From Fimenecus sp052298855 (GTDB taxonomy: Bacteria > Bacillota > Clostridia > Oscillospirales > Acutalibacteraceae): 64,000 bases of DNA. Below the pieces are notes generated by a model that did no database searches, was not told the DNA's origin, and saw only the letters and a program-made list of their open reading frames with translations. The stretch is from contig DAVZXP010000002.1 of the NCBI GenBank assembly GCA_052298855.1, forward strand, positions 62,001-126,000. Direction: 5' to 3'. The position numbers and the translations under genes were made by a program. Positions 16,738-25,723 of this stretch are shown piece after piece (the first letter of the stretch is position 1; each line of letters begins with the position of its first letter).

Positions 16738-16768
16738 GGTGGAGAAGAAGTATCTTCCCCGCCTTTTT
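16738..16768 (+). terminator. Terminator after rpmF
   Basis: A 10-bp stem with one mismatch (GGTGGAGAAG/CTTCCCCGCC), a 6-base loop and TTTTT. It separates the strong yceD-rpmF unit from the DUF512-der unit, for which I see no clear promoter, so read-through may supply it. Confidence 0.8.
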
Positions 16769-16793
16769 ATCGTTGAGGAAATGAGGTGAGCGT

Positions 16794-18107
16794 ATGGCTG
16801 TTATTATCAATGAGGTAAAGCCCTTTTCGAAATGCTGGTTTTTCGGCGTCAGAGCAGGGGATAAGCTTGTTTCGATTGACTCGAAAGAGGTTGACGATGT
16901 GCTTGACTATGACTTTTATATGAGTTTTTTGCCTGTTGAAATGGAATTTTTAACCTCAAAGGGTAAGACTGTAAGGATAAAGGCTACCGATGAAAATGTC
17001 GGCATTAAGTTTGAAACTTTCCTTATGGATAAACAGCACAGTTGCCGCAATAAATGCATATTTTGCTTTATTGACCAGCTTCCAAAGGGTATGCGTGAAA
17101 GTCTTTATTTTAAAGATGACGATTCACGCCTTTCATTCCTTTTCGGAAACTATGTTACGCTCACAAACCTTACCGAACACGAAATTGAGCGAATTATCGC
17201 CATGCACATAAGCCCCGTAAACATTTCCGTTCACACAATGAATCCTGAATTAAGGGTTAAGATGATGAACAACAAAAATGCAGGCAAGTGTCTTTCGATT
17301 ATTAAGCGTTTTGCCGATGCAGGCATTAAAATAAACGCACAGCTTGTTTTGTGCCCGGGCGTTAACGACGGCGATGAGCTTCGCTTCAGCCTTACGGAGC
17401 TTGCGAAGATGTATCCGTCTGTGCAGAGCATTGCCGCCGTACCCGTGGGACTTACGAAATTCCGTGACGGGCTCTATCCCTTAAAGCCGTATGATAAGCA
17501 GACGGCAGGGGAAACGATTGATATAATCGAGGAGTTCTCTACTGAATTTAAGGCGAAAAACGGCATTAGACTTGCATATCCCGCCGATGAATTTTTCTTA
17601 CTTGCGGGTAGGGAAATGCCGCAAGAAGAATATTATGACGAATATCCGCAGATTGACAACGGTGTCGGACTTTGGACTTCGCTTCGTGATGAGTTCCTTG
17701 AAGCGGTCAATGAATTTGATATAAAACCCGTCAACAAGGAAATTACTCTTGCAACAGGTAAGGGCGCTTATCCGCTTATGTGCGAGTTGGCAAGGGTGCA
17801 GGAGGAAAAATTCGGCGTCAAGGTCAATGTTGTTGAAATTATAAACAACTTTTTCGGAGAAAATATTACCGTTGCAGGACTTTTGACGGGAACGGATTTG
17901 ATTGCTCAATTAAAGGATAAGCCGCTTGGCGATTGCCTTTTGATACCGCTTGTTATGACGATAGACTACACGTCACATTCAACAGATAAAAACAAATTCC
18001 TTGACGATATAACGCTAAAGCAAGCGGAAAAGGAATTGAATATTAAAATAGTTCCGACGCAGAATGACGGAACGCAGTTACTTAAAAATATTTTGGGGGT
18101 GGAATGA
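16794..18107 (+). CDS. DUF512 radical-SAM-like protein with N-terminal PDZ domain
   Basis: A 437-residue protein of the DUF512 family that precedes der in many Clostridia. The N-terminal 60 residues resemble a PDZ domain (GVRAGDKLVSIDSKEV). A cysteine cluster CRNKCIFCF near residue 83 is a radical-SAM-type CxxxCxxC motif binding a 4Fe-4S cluster. The C-terminal half is the DUF512 domain. The reaction of the family is not established to my knowledge. Its stop codon overlaps the der start, suggesting translational coupling. The ribosome site GAGGTGAG precedes the ATG. Confidence 0.88.
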   Translation: MAVIINEVKPFSKCWFFGVRAGDKLVSIDSKEVDDVLDYDFYMSFLPVEMEFLTSKGKTVRIKATDENVGIKFETFLMDKQHSCRNKCIFCFIDQLPKGMRESLYFKDDDSRLSFLFGNYVTLTNLTEHEIERIIAMHISPVNISVHTMNPELRVKMMNNKNAGKCLSIIKRFADAGIKINAQLVLCPGVNDGDELRFSLTELAKMYPSVQSIAAVPVGLTKFRDGLYPLKPYDKQTAGETIDIIEEFSTEFKAKNGIRLAYPADEFFLLAGREMPQEEYYDEYPQIDNGVGLWTSLRDEFLEAVNEFDIKPVNKEITLATGKGAYPLMCELARVQEEKFGVKVNVVEIINNFFGENITVAGLLTGTDLIAQLKDKPLGDCLLIPLVMTIDYTSHSTDKNKFLDDITLKQAEKELNIKIVPTQNDGTQLLKNILGVE

Positions 18108-19447
18108 TGTCAAGACCCGTAATTGCGATTGTCGGCAGACCGAATGTCGGCAAAAGCACACTTTTTAATAAGCTTATAGGAAAACGCCTTTCAATCGTTG
18201 ACGATACTCCCGGCGTTACAAGAGACAGAATATACGGCGACTGTGAGTGGCTCGGCAGAAATATGCTTATGGTTGATACAGGCGGTATTGAGCCGTATTC
18301 GGACGATATTATCCTTTCACAAATGCGTCGTCAGGCACAGCTTGCCATTGAAAGTGCAGATGTTATAGTGCTTGTAACAGATGTTCGCTCGGGCGTTGTT
18401 GCAACCGATATGGAAGTTGCACAGATGCTTCAAAAAAGCGGAAAACCCATTGTTTTGTGCGTTAATAAGTGCGATACAATCGGCGATGTTCCGCCCGATT
18501 TTTACGAGTTTTATAATCTCGGACTCGGTGATCCTATTGCGGTTTCATCGGTTCACGGACACGGTACGGGCGATTTGCTTGATGAAATTATCAAATATCT
18601 TCCCGACGAAGAGCAGGGCGAGTATGACGAGGATAAGATAAAGGTTGCCGTTATCGGTAAGCCGAATGTCGGTAAATCTTCGCTTATAAACGCTATTTCG
18701 GGCGAGGAAAGAGCGATAGTTTCAAACATTGCAGGCACAACGAGAGATTCAACCGACACTTTGATTACAAATGAGTACGGTGAGTTTGTGTTTATTGATA
18801 CAGCAGGACTTCGCCGTAAGAGTAAGGTTGAGGACCAGATTGAAAAATATTCCGTTATCCGTGCGAGAATGGCTGTCGAGAGAGCAGATGTTTGCGTTAT
18901 TATGATTGACGGCACAGAGGGGTTTACCGAGCAGGACTCAAAGGTTGCGGGTATTGCCCATGACCTTGGAAAAGCGTGTATTATTGCGGTCAATAAATGG
19001 GATGCTGTCGATAAGGACGGCAAAACTATGGATAAGGAAAGAAAGAAGCTCATGAACGACTTTGGCTTTATGAGTTATGCGCCGATTATCTTTATTTCCG
19101 CAAAGACAGGTCAAAGACTTGACAGACTTTTTGAACTTATTAAGTTTGTAAACGAGCAGAACTCAATGCGTATTTCGACAGGCAGACTCAATGAAGTTTT
19201 GTCCGCCGCAACCACAAGAGTTCAACCGCCCACAGATAAGGGTAAGCGCCTTAAAATCTACTATATGACTCAGGCGTCTACAAGACCGCCTACATTTGTC
19301 TGCTTTGTTAACAGCAAAGACCTTTTCCATTACAGCTATCAGCGTTATATTGATAACCAAATCCGTGAGGTTTTCGGACTTGAGGGAACGCCGACAAGAT
19401 TTGTTATCAGAGAAAGGGAAAAGAACGGCAAAAAGGACTACAAATAA
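18104..19447 (+). CDS. der: Ribosome-assembly GTPase Der (EngA)
   Basis: A 447-residue protein with two tandem GTPase domains, the hallmark of Der, which is needed for 50S ribosome maturation. G1 motifs GRPNVGKST (near residue 10) and GKPNVGKSS (near 182), DTGG and DTAG G3 motifs and two NKCD/NKWD G4 motifs are all intact. The C-terminal KH-like domain (TRVQPPTDKGKRLKIYYMTQ) is present. The start overlaps the upstream gene by 4 bases; an ATG three bases later is equally possible. It ends just before a strong terminator. Confidence 0.97.
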   Translation: MMSRPVIAIVGRPNVGKSTLFNKLIGKRLSIVDDTPGVTRDRIYGDCEWLGRNMLMVDTGGIEPYSDDIILSQMRRQAQLAIESADVIVLVTDVRSGVVATDMEVAQMLQKSGKPIVLCVNKCDTIGDVPPDFYEFYNLGLGDPIAVSSVHGHGTGDLLDEIIKYLPDEEQGEYDEDKIKVAVIGKPNVGKSSLINAISGEERAIVSNIAGTTRDSTDTLITNEYGEFVFIDTAGLRRKSKVEDQIEKYSVIRARMAVERADVCVIMIDGTEGFTEQDSKVAGIAHDLGKACIIAVNKWDAVDKDGKTMDKERKKLMNDFGFMSYAPIIFISAKTGQRLDRLFELIKFVNEQNSMRISTGRLNEVLSAATTRVQPPTDKGKRLKIYYMTQASTRPPTFVCFVNSKDLFHYSYQRYIDNQIREVFGLEGTPTRFVIREREKNGKKDYK

Positions 19448-19478
19448 GCCATTGTAAAAGAGATTGAATAACAGTATT

Positions 19479-19506
19479 AAAGGAGTGAATTTTTCACTCC
19501 TTTTTT
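19479..19506 (+). terminator. Terminator after der
   Basis: A perfect 10-bp stem AAAGGAGTGA/TCACTCCTTT with a 5-base loop, running into a T-run. Confidence 0.9.
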
Positions 19507-19507
19507 C

Positions 19508-19536
19508 TTGCTATTATGTAGTGTTTGTAGTATAAT
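19508..19536 (+). promoter_or_regulatory. Promoter of ruvCAB
   Basis: TTGCTA (19508-19513), a 17-base spacer and a perfect TATAAT (19531-19536), directly after the der terminator. Confidence 0.65.
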
Positions 19537-19572
19537 TATCAACATATAGTTAATATGGAGTATTATGTAAAA

Positions 19573-20073
19573 ATGATAATTTTGGGAATTGACCCCGGCT
19601 ATGCCATTGTCGGCTACGGTGTTATAAATTATGAGGCAAACAGATTTCAAGTTCTTGACTACGGCGCTATCACAACTCCTGCGGGAATGCCGTTTGTGGA
19701 AAGGCTTGACGTTATAGACAGGGACTTGAATATGCTCTTTGAAAAGTATCATCCGCAGGCTATGGCGATAGAAAAGCTTTTCTATAACACCAATGCAAAA
19801 ACCGTAATTGATGTTGCGCAGGCGAGAGGTGTAACCGTGCTTGCGGCCTATCGCCACAAGGCTGAAATTTTCGAATATACTCCGCTTCAGGTAAAGCAGA
19901 GCGTTGTCGGCTACGGCAGAGCCGAAAAGAAGCAGGTGCAGGAGATGACAAGGGTAATCCTAAACCTTGAAAAAGTTCCGAAACCCGATGACACAGCCGA
20001 TGCTCTTGCTATGGCGATATGCCACGCCCATTCAAGCGGTTCGCTTATGGGTAAGCTCAAAAATTTGAAATGA
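19573..20073 (+). CDS. ruvC: Crossover junction endonuclease RuvC
   Basis: A 166-residue Holliday-junction resolvase. The four catalytic acidic residues are visible: Asp7 in GIDPG, Glu67 in AIEKLF, and Asp140 and Asp143 in PDDTADALA. I start at 19573 because RuvC proteins normally begin M(I)ILGIDPG; an in-frame ATG at 19555 would add six residues and has no ribosome site, while GGAG at 19556-19559 serves 19573 with long spacing. ruvC, ruvA and ruvB lie in tight succession and act together in recombination repair. Confidence 0.95.
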   Translation: MIILGIDPGYAIVGYGVINYEANRFQVLDYGAITTPAGMPFVERLDVIDRDLNMLFEKYHPQAMAIEKLFYNTNAKTVIDVAQARGVTVLAAYRHKAEIFEYTPLQVKQSVVGYGRAEKKQVQEMTRVILNLEKVPKPDDTADALAMAICHAHSSGSLMGKLKNLK

Positions 20074-20082
20074 GGAATTTGA

Positions 20083-20688
20083 ATGTTTTATTCTGTAACG
20101 GGTAATGTTGTTTACTTTGATGCGCAGTGCGTTGCGATTGATTGTAACGGTGTTGCGTTTAAGTGCTTTGCTACAACCAATACTCTTAAAAATGTTGCAA
20201 AGATGGGCGAAAAGGTAACGCTTTTCACTTACTTGAATGTAAAAGAAGATGCTCTTGACCTCTACGGTTTTTATACACAACAAGAACTTGAATGTTATAA
20301 AATACTTATTTCCGTTTCGGGCGTAGGTGCTAAAATGGCTTTGGCGGTGCTCTCTGAAATGACACCCGAACAGCTTGCCTTGAGCATTGCCGCAGGTGAT
20401 ACAAAGGCAATTACAAGGGCTAACGGCGTAGGAAATAAAATCGCACAGAGAATTGTGCTCGAACTTAAAGATAAACTTGCAAAGGGACTTGATTTGCAGA
20501 CGGCAGGTGCGGATATTGTGGCGGCAAGCACCGTTTCGGCTTCAGGTAATGCTTCGGAGGCTGTTTCGGCACTTACAATGCTCGGTTATACGCAGTCCGA
20601 AGCGGCGGTCGCTGTCGGAAAGCTAAGTCAGGATTTGAGCGTTGAGGATATGATTAAACAGGCTTTGAAGCAGCTTTCGATGATATAG
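20083..20688 (+). CDS. ruvA: Holliday junction DNA-binding subunit RuvA
   Basis: A 201-residue protein with the three RuvA domains: an N-terminal OB fold (MFYSVTGNVVYF), tandem helix-hairpin-helix motifs (GVGAKMALAVLS and GVGNKIAQRIVLELKDKL) and a small C-terminal three-helix domain (ALTMLGYTQSEAAVAV) that contacts RuvB. RuvA tetramers hold the four-way junction while RuvB drives branch migration. GAGGAA precedes the ATG, 9 bp after ruvC. Confidence 0.97.
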   Translation: MFYSVTGNVVYFDAQCVAIDCNGVAFKCFATTNTLKNVAKMGEKVTLFTYLNVKEDALDLYGFYTQQELECYKILISVSGVGAKMALAVLSEMTPEQLALSIAAGDTKAITRANGVGNKIAQRIVLELKDKLAKGLDLQTAGADIVAASTVSASGNASEAVSALTMLGYTQSEAAVAVGKLSQDLSVEDMIKQALKQLSMI

Positions 20689-20697
20689 GAGTAGAAA

Positions 20698-21738
20698 ATG
20701 GATTTTGATAACGAAAACAGGATTGTTTCTCCCGACTTGAACGAGGTTGACAATGATATTGAAACCTCTTTAAGACCGAAAACTTTTAATGAATATATCG
20801 GACAGGAGAAGGCAAAGGAAAATCTTAAAATTTATATCGATGCGGCAAAGGCAAGGGGAGATGTGCTTGACCACGTTTTGCTCTATGGACCTCCCGGACT
20901 CGGAAAGACAACTCTTTCGGGAATAATTGCCAATGAAATGGGCGTACAGATGAGGGTTACCTCGGGGCCTGCAATTGAAAAGCAGGGCGACCTTGCGGCG
21001 CTTCTTACAAACTTGAATGACGGCGATGTGCTTTTTATTGACGAAATTCACCGCCTTTCAAGAAGCGTAGAGGAAGTTTTGTATCCCGCTATGGAGGACA
21101 ATGCACTTGATATTATTATCGGTAAAGGTCCGTCGGCAAGAAGTATAAGGCTTGATTTGCCGAGGTTTACGCTTGTCGGCGCAACCACAAGAGCAGGTCA
21201 GCTTTCCGCACCGCTTCGTGACAGATTCGGTGTTGTAAGCCGTCTTGAAATGTATACTCCCGAGGAGCTTGCAATGATTGTAAAGAGAAGTGCGGGAATA
21301 CTCGGAATTGCCATTGATGATGAGGGTGCACTTGAAATCGCATCCCGTTCAAGAGGTACACCGAGAATTGCAAACAGACTTCTCAAGCGTGCAAGGGACT
21401 TTGCCGAGGTTATGGGTAACGGCACTATAACCGTTGACACCGCAAAAATAGCACTCGGAAGAATGGAAATCGACGAATTGGGACTTGATTTAATCGACAG
21501 ACTTCTTTTGACCTCAATGATTAAAAATTACAGGGGCGGCCCCGTAGGACTTGAAACAATCGCCGCTACAATAGGCGAAGAGGCTGTTACTATCGAGGAT
21601 GTTTACGAGCCGTATCTTATGCAGATTGGATTTTTGTCAAAAACGCCGAGGGGCAGGGTTGTAACTCCGCTTGCTTATGAGCATCTCGGTATTCCGTTCG
21701 GAGATACTTCAAACGGTCAGCAAAAGCTTGATATGTAA
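20698..21738 (+). CDS. ruvB: Holliday junction branch-migration ATPase RuvB
   Basis: A 346-residue AAA+ motor. Walker A GPPGLGKTT, Walker B DEIH, sensor 1 GATTRAG and a sensor 2 arginine in SRGTPRIANRLL are intact, followed by the C-terminal winged helix (GFLSKTPRGRVVTP). It assembles as hexamers on RuvA-bound junctions and pumps DNA with ATP. It is spaced 9 bp from ruvA with AGGAG before the ATG. Length and motifs are standard. Confidence 0.98.
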   Translation: MDFDNENRIVSPDLNEVDNDIETSLRPKTFNEYIGQEKAKENLKIYIDAAKARGDVLDHVLLYGPPGLGKTTLSGIIANEMGVQMRVTSGPAIEKQGDLAALLTNLNDGDVLFIDEIHRLSRSVEEVLYPAMEDNALDIIIGKGPSARSIRLDLPRFTLVGATTRAGQLSAPLRDRFGVVSRLEMYTPEELAMIVKRSAGILGIAIDDEGALEIASRSRGTPRIANRLLKRARDFAEVMGNGTITVDTAKIALGRMEIDELGLDLIDRLLLTSMIKNYRGGPVGLETIAATIGEEAVTIEDVYEPYLMQIGFLSKTPRGRVVTPLAYEHLGIPFGDTSNGQQKLDM

Positions 21739-21767
21739 TAATTAAAATATGTTCGGAGGATTTTAAT

Positions 21768-23117
21768 ATGGGAAGATTGTTCGGAACAGACGGCGCAAGA
21801 GGCGTCGCAAACAGCGAATTAACCTGTGAGCTTGCAATGAAAATAGGCAGAGCGGCGGCAATGGTGCTTACCGAGAGCTGTGCTCATAAGCCGAAAGTTT
21901 TAATAGGAATGGACACGAGAGCGTCCTCGCATATGTTAGCGTCGGCAATCAGTGCGGGACTTTGCTCTGTCGGTGCCGATGTGCTTATCATTGATGTTGT
22001 ACCCACTCCTGCCGTGGCTTTTCTTGTAAGAGAATATGACTATGACGCAGGTGTTATGATTTCCGCTTCTCACAATCCGTGCGAGTATAACGGTATCAAG
22101 ATTTTTCAGGGTAACGGCTATAAATTACCCGATGAACTCGAAAATGAAATTGAAGAGATTATCCTTGATGAGACAAAGGTTCCGCCTGTTGTTTTGGGCG
22201 GCGATGTCGGAAAGATATCTTTTTCAACAAAGGCTGTTGATGACTATATTTTCCATTTGGCAATGACTGCCGACGGCGATTTTAAGGGTATGAAAATTGC
22301 TCTTGACTGTGCAAACGGCTCTGCTTCGGTTACCGCAAGAGCATTGTTTACAAGGCTCGGTGCAAAGTGCTTTATAATCAATGAAACACCGAACGGCACT
22401 AATATTAACGAAAACTGCGGTTCAACTCACCTTGAGCAGCTTCAAAAATTTGTTGTTGAAAATAACTGCGATATAGGTTTTGCGTTTGACGGTGATGCCG
22501 ATAGACTTTTGATTGTCGATGAAAACGGCGAGGTTGTTGACGGAGATAAGATAATCGCTGTTTGCTCAAAGTTTATGAAAGAAAACAATAAACTTAAAAA
22601 AGATACAGCGGTTGTTACCGTGATGAGCAATATGGGCTTTTTCAAGTTCTGTGAAAAGAACGGAATAAATTGCATTAAGACCAAGGTTGGCGACAGATAC
22701 GTTCTTGAAGAAATGGTCAAGAACGGCTACGCTATCGGCGGTGAGCAGTCGGGACACATAATTTTCCTTGACTATGCTACAACGGGCGACGGTCAAATGT
22801 CCGCAATTCAGGTTTTGAACGTGCTTAAACACACAGGTAAAAAGATTTCTGAACTTGCAAGTGAAATGCAGGTTTATCCGCAAGTGCTTATCAATGTCCG
22901 TGTCTCAAACTTCGGCAAGGCAAGACTTGACAAGGACGAGGAAGTTCAGCTTGCAATCCGAGAGGCGAGCGAGGAATTGGGCGATACAGGTCGTGTGCTT
23001 GTTCGTGTTTCGGGAACAGAACCGCTTGTCAGAGTAATGCTTGAGGGCGAGGATTATAATCAAATTAAATCGCTTGCAGAGAGCATTGCAAAGGTAATTG
23101 AAGAAAGGTTAGTTTAA
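21768..23117 (+). CDS. glmM: Phosphoglucosamine mutase
   Basis: A 449-residue enzyme converting glucosamine-6-phosphate to glucosamine-1-phosphate for UDP-GlcNAc and peptidoglycan synthesis. The phosphorylated serine is Ser101 in ISASHNP. The magnesium loop DGDADR, the sugar-binding GGEQSGH and the C-terminal phosphate-binding RVSGTEPLVRVM are present. A strong CGGAGG site precedes the ATG. It follows ruvB by 29 bp with no terminator, so it may belong to the same transcript. Confidence 0.97.
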   Translation: MGRLFGTDGARGVANSELTCELAMKIGRAAAMVLTESCAHKPKVLIGMDTRASSHMLASAISAGLCSVGADVLIIDVVPTPAVAFLVREYDYDAGVMISASHNPCEYNGIKIFQGNGYKLPDELENEIEEIILDETKVPPVVLGGDVGKISFSTKAVDDYIFHLAMTADGDFKGMKIALDCANGSASVTARALFTRLGAKCFIINETPNGTNINENCGSTHLEQLQKFVVENNCDIGFAFDGDADRLLIVDENGEVVDGDKIIAVCSKFMKENNKLKKDTAVVTVMSNMGFFKFCEKNGINCIKTKVGDRYVLEEMVKNGYAIGGEQSGHIIFLDYATTGDGQMSAIQVLNVLKHTGKKISELASEMQVYPQVLINVRVSNFGKARLDKDEEVQLAIREASEELGDTGRVLVRVSGTEPLVRVMLEGEDYNQIKSLAESIAKVIEERLV

Positions 23118-23120
23118 CAG

Positions 23121-23984
23121 ATGCGCTATACATCAGACTGGAAAGATTATGAGCTGCTTGACTGTTCAAGCGGCGAAAGACTTGAGAGATGGGGGAATGT
23201 AACCCTTATCCGTCCCGACCCGCAGGTTATTTGGAAAACTCCGAAAAAGCACCCTGCGTGGCGACGTGCGGACGCTGTTTATCACCGTTCAAGCTCGGGC
23301 GGAGGGAATTGGGAGATAAAAAACAAAATCCCGTCATTTTGGAGTATCGGCTACGGCGACTTGAATTTCAACGTCAAGACAATGGGCTTTAAGCATACGG
23401 GAATTTTCCCCGAACAAGCTGTAAACTGGGACTATACCGCAAAACTTATCAAAAATGCAGGCAGACCTGTTAAGGTGCTCAACTTGTTTGCATATACAGG
23501 CGGTGCTACGGTTGCTTGCTTGAAAGCGGGTGCAGAGGTAGTACATGTTGACGCTTCAAAGGGTATGGTACAATGGGCAAAGGAAAATGCCGTTGCTTCG
23601 GGTGTTGCGGACAGAAAAGTTCGTTGGATAGTTGACGACTGCGTTAAATTCGTTCAAAGAGAAATCCGCCGTGGCAATAAATACGACATTATAATTATGG
23701 ACCCTCCGTCATACGGCAGAGGACCGGGCGGAGAGATATGGAAACTCGAAAACGAAGTTTATTCGTTTGTTGAGCTGTGCTCACAGGTCTTGTCGGACAA
23801 TCCGATTATGGTGCTTATCAATTCATACACCACGGGACTTTCTCCTGCGGTTATGCAGTATATTTTAGGTGCGCTTATCAAGCCGAAATTCGGCGGTGTG
23901 GCGGAAAGCGACGAAATCGGACTTCCCGTTACACAGACAGGAATGATATTACCCTGCGGAGCTTCCGCAATTTGGCATAAATAA
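23121..23984 (+). CDS. Class I SAM-dependent methyltransferase (RlmI/COG1092-like)
   Basis: A 287-residue methyltransferase. The SAM-binding segment is VLNLFAYTGGATVACLKAGA near 114, an acidic residue follows in VVHVDASKGM, and motif IV is MDPPSYGRGPGG. The DPPSYG/DPPxF type catalytic motif and the layout match the C-terminal half of the RlmI/RlmL family, which methylates cytosine or guanine in 23S rRNA; the usual N-terminal PUA domain is absent. It begins 3 bp after the glmM stop, pointing to co-transcription. The substrate is inferred to be RNA; its exact target is unknown. Confidence 0.82.
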   Translation: MRYTSDWKDYELLDCSSGERLERWGNVTLIRPDPQVIWKTPKKHPAWRRADAVYHRSSSGGGNWEIKNKIPSFWSIGYGDLNFNVKTMGFKHTGIFPEQAVNWDYTAKLIKNAGRPVKVLNLFAYTGGATVACLKAGAEVVHVDASKGMVQWAKENAVASGVADRKVRWIVDDCVKFVQREIRRGNKYDIIIMDPPSYGRGPGGEIWKLENEVYSFVELCSQVLSDNPIMVLINSYTTGLSPAVMQYILGALIKPKFGGVAESDEIGLPVTQTGMILPCGASAIWHK

Positions 23985-23996
23985 AGGAATTTTTTA

Positions 23997-24857
23997 ATGG
24001 ATAACACAAATATTGTAGAATTTCATAACGTAACCTTCTGCTATGATGCGGACGAGGGCGAACAGCAGCCCGAGCCTGCAATTCGTGATTTTACATTCAA
24101 TGTGAAAAAGGGCGAATTTGTGGCAGTTCTCGGTCATAACGGCTCGGGGAAATCGACGGTTGCAAAGCTCAGTAACTCTATACTTATTCCAAACGAGGGC
24201 AAGGTGCTTGTCAAGGGTATGGATACGGCTGATGAGGACTTGTCCTACGAGATAAGAAAGACTGTCGGTGTTGTTTTCCAAAATCCCGATAATCAGATTG
24301 TTGCTTCAATAGTAGAAGAGGACGTGGCTTTCGGACCTGAAAATTTAGGACTTCCGAGAGAGGAAATAAGAAAAAGAGTTGATGACTCACTCAAAGCCGT
24401 AGGAATGTACGAATACAGACATCACGAACCGCATAAATTGTCAGGCGGTCAGAAACAGAGAGTTGCAATAGCGGGTATTATAGCAATGCGACCCGAGTGC
24501 ATTTTTCTTGATGAGCCGACGGCAATGCTTGACCCCAAGGGCAGAAAAGAGGTTATGGATACCGTTATAAAGCTCAACAAAGAGTACGGAATGTCGGTCG
24601 TTTTCATAACTCATTTTATGGAGGAGGCGGTGCTTGCCGACAGAGTTGCGGTAATTGACAATTCCCGTCTTTTGCTCGAGGGAACGCCGAAGGAGGTCTT
24701 TAAGCAAGAGGATTTACTCAGAAGCGTCGGACTTGATATACCGCAAATAACCAACCTTGCCCGTGAAATGAAGAAATCGGGTGCCAAGGTTGACGACAGC
24801 GTTCTTACCCTCAACGAATTTGTTGAAAACATTACTGCTTTACTCGGAGATAAATAA
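23997..24857 (+). CDS. ecfA1: ECF transporter ATPase EcfA1
   Basis: A 286-residue ABC ATPase of the energy-coupling factor (ECF) vitamin transporters. Walker A is GHNGSGKST, the Q-loop lies in FQNPDNQIV, the ABC signature is LSGGQKQR, and Walker B with the catalytic Glu is IFLDEPT. It pairs with EcfA2 to form the heterodimeric motor driving EcfT and exchangeable S components. It overlaps ecfA2 by one base (TAATG), and ecfT then truA follow, an order conserved in Firmicutes. BioY, encoded 7.5 kb downstream on the same strand, is a candidate S component. Confidence 0.95.
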   Translation: MDNTNIVEFHNVTFCYDADEGEQQPEPAIRDFTFNVKKGEFVAVLGHNGSGKSTVAKLSNSILIPNEGKVLVKGMDTADEDLSYEIRKTVGVVFQNPDNQIVASIVEEDVAFGPENLGLPREEIRKRVDDSLKAVGMYEYRHHEPHKLSGGQKQRVAIAGIIAMRPECIFLDEPTAMLDPKGRKEVMDTVIKLNKEYGMSVVFITHFMEEAVLADRVAVIDNSRLLLEGTPKEVFKQEDLLRSVGLDIPQITNLAREMKKSGAKVDDSVLTLNEFVENITALLGDK

Positions 24858-25723
24858 TGGCTATACTTGAAACCCAAAATTTAACATATAAATATTCCGT
24901 AGGCACTCCGTTTGAGAAGGTTGCAATCGAGGATATAAATATATCGGTCGAAAAAGGCGATTTTATCGGAATTATCGGACATACAGGCTCGGGCAAAAGC
25001 ACGCTTGTACAGCACCTTAACGGACTTTTGAAGCCTACCTCGGGCACGATTTTACTTGACGGCAGGGATATTCATTCAGATAAGAATTTCACAAGACAGG
25101 CTCGCTTTAAGGTCGGACTTTGCTTTCAGTACCCAGAATATCAGCTTTTTGAAAACACCGTTTATGAGGATATTGCATTCGGCCCTAAAAATATGAAGCT
25201 TTCCAAAGAGGAAATCAAGGAACGAGTACTCAGAGCAGCTGAATTTGTCGGAGTTAGAGACGATATGCTTCAAAAATCGCCGTTTGACTTATCGGGAGGT
25301 GAAAAAAGACGAGTTGCAATCGCAGGCGTTATGGCGATGCAGCCCGAAATTTTAATTCTTGATGAGCCGTCCGCAGGACTTGACCCCAAGGGCAGAAAGG
25401 TCATCTCGGAAATGATCGAACAGTACAGAAAAAACACGGGAAGTACTGTAATTGTCGTTTCTCACAGTATGGAGGACGTTGCCGAGAGTGCCGATAAGGT
25501 GCTTGTTATGAACAGGGGAAAGGTCGAGTATTTTGCAAGCGTTGACGAGGTATTTTCAAATGCCGAGCACCTTGTTGAAATCGGCTTGAACGTTCCCGAA
25601 ATAACAAAAGTATTTTTAGCACTTAAAAAGCAGGGCTATGATGTCAGAACGGATATTTATTCCGTGAATGAAGCTAAAGCGGAGCTTCTCCGTCTGTTCA
25701 AGGAAAGGGGAGTGCTCGCGTGA
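24857..25723 (+). CDS. ecfA2: ECF transporter ATPase EcfA2
   Basis: A 288-residue ABC ATPase, partner of EcfA1. Walker A GHTGSGKST, FQYPEYQLF Q-loop, signature LSGGEKRR and Walker B LILDEPS are intact. FQYPEYQLF is characteristic of EcfA2, against FQNPDNQ in EcfA1. It overlaps its neighbours by 1 and 4 bases, indicating translational coupling that should keep the subunits near equal. Confidence 0.95.
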   Translation: MAILETQNLTYKYSVGTPFEKVAIEDINISVEKGDFIGIIGHTGSGKSTLVQHLNGLLKPTSGTILLDGRDIHSDKNFTRQARFKVGLCFQYPEYQLFENTVYEDIAFGPKNMKLSKEEIKERVLRAAEFVGVRDDMLQKSPFDLSGGEKRRVAIAGVMAMQPEILILDEPSAGLDPKGRKVISEMIEQYRKNTGSTVIVVSHSMEDVAESADKVLVMNRGKVEYFASVDEVFSNAEHLVEIGLNVPEITKVFLALKKQGYDVRTDIYSVNEAKAELLRLFKERGVLA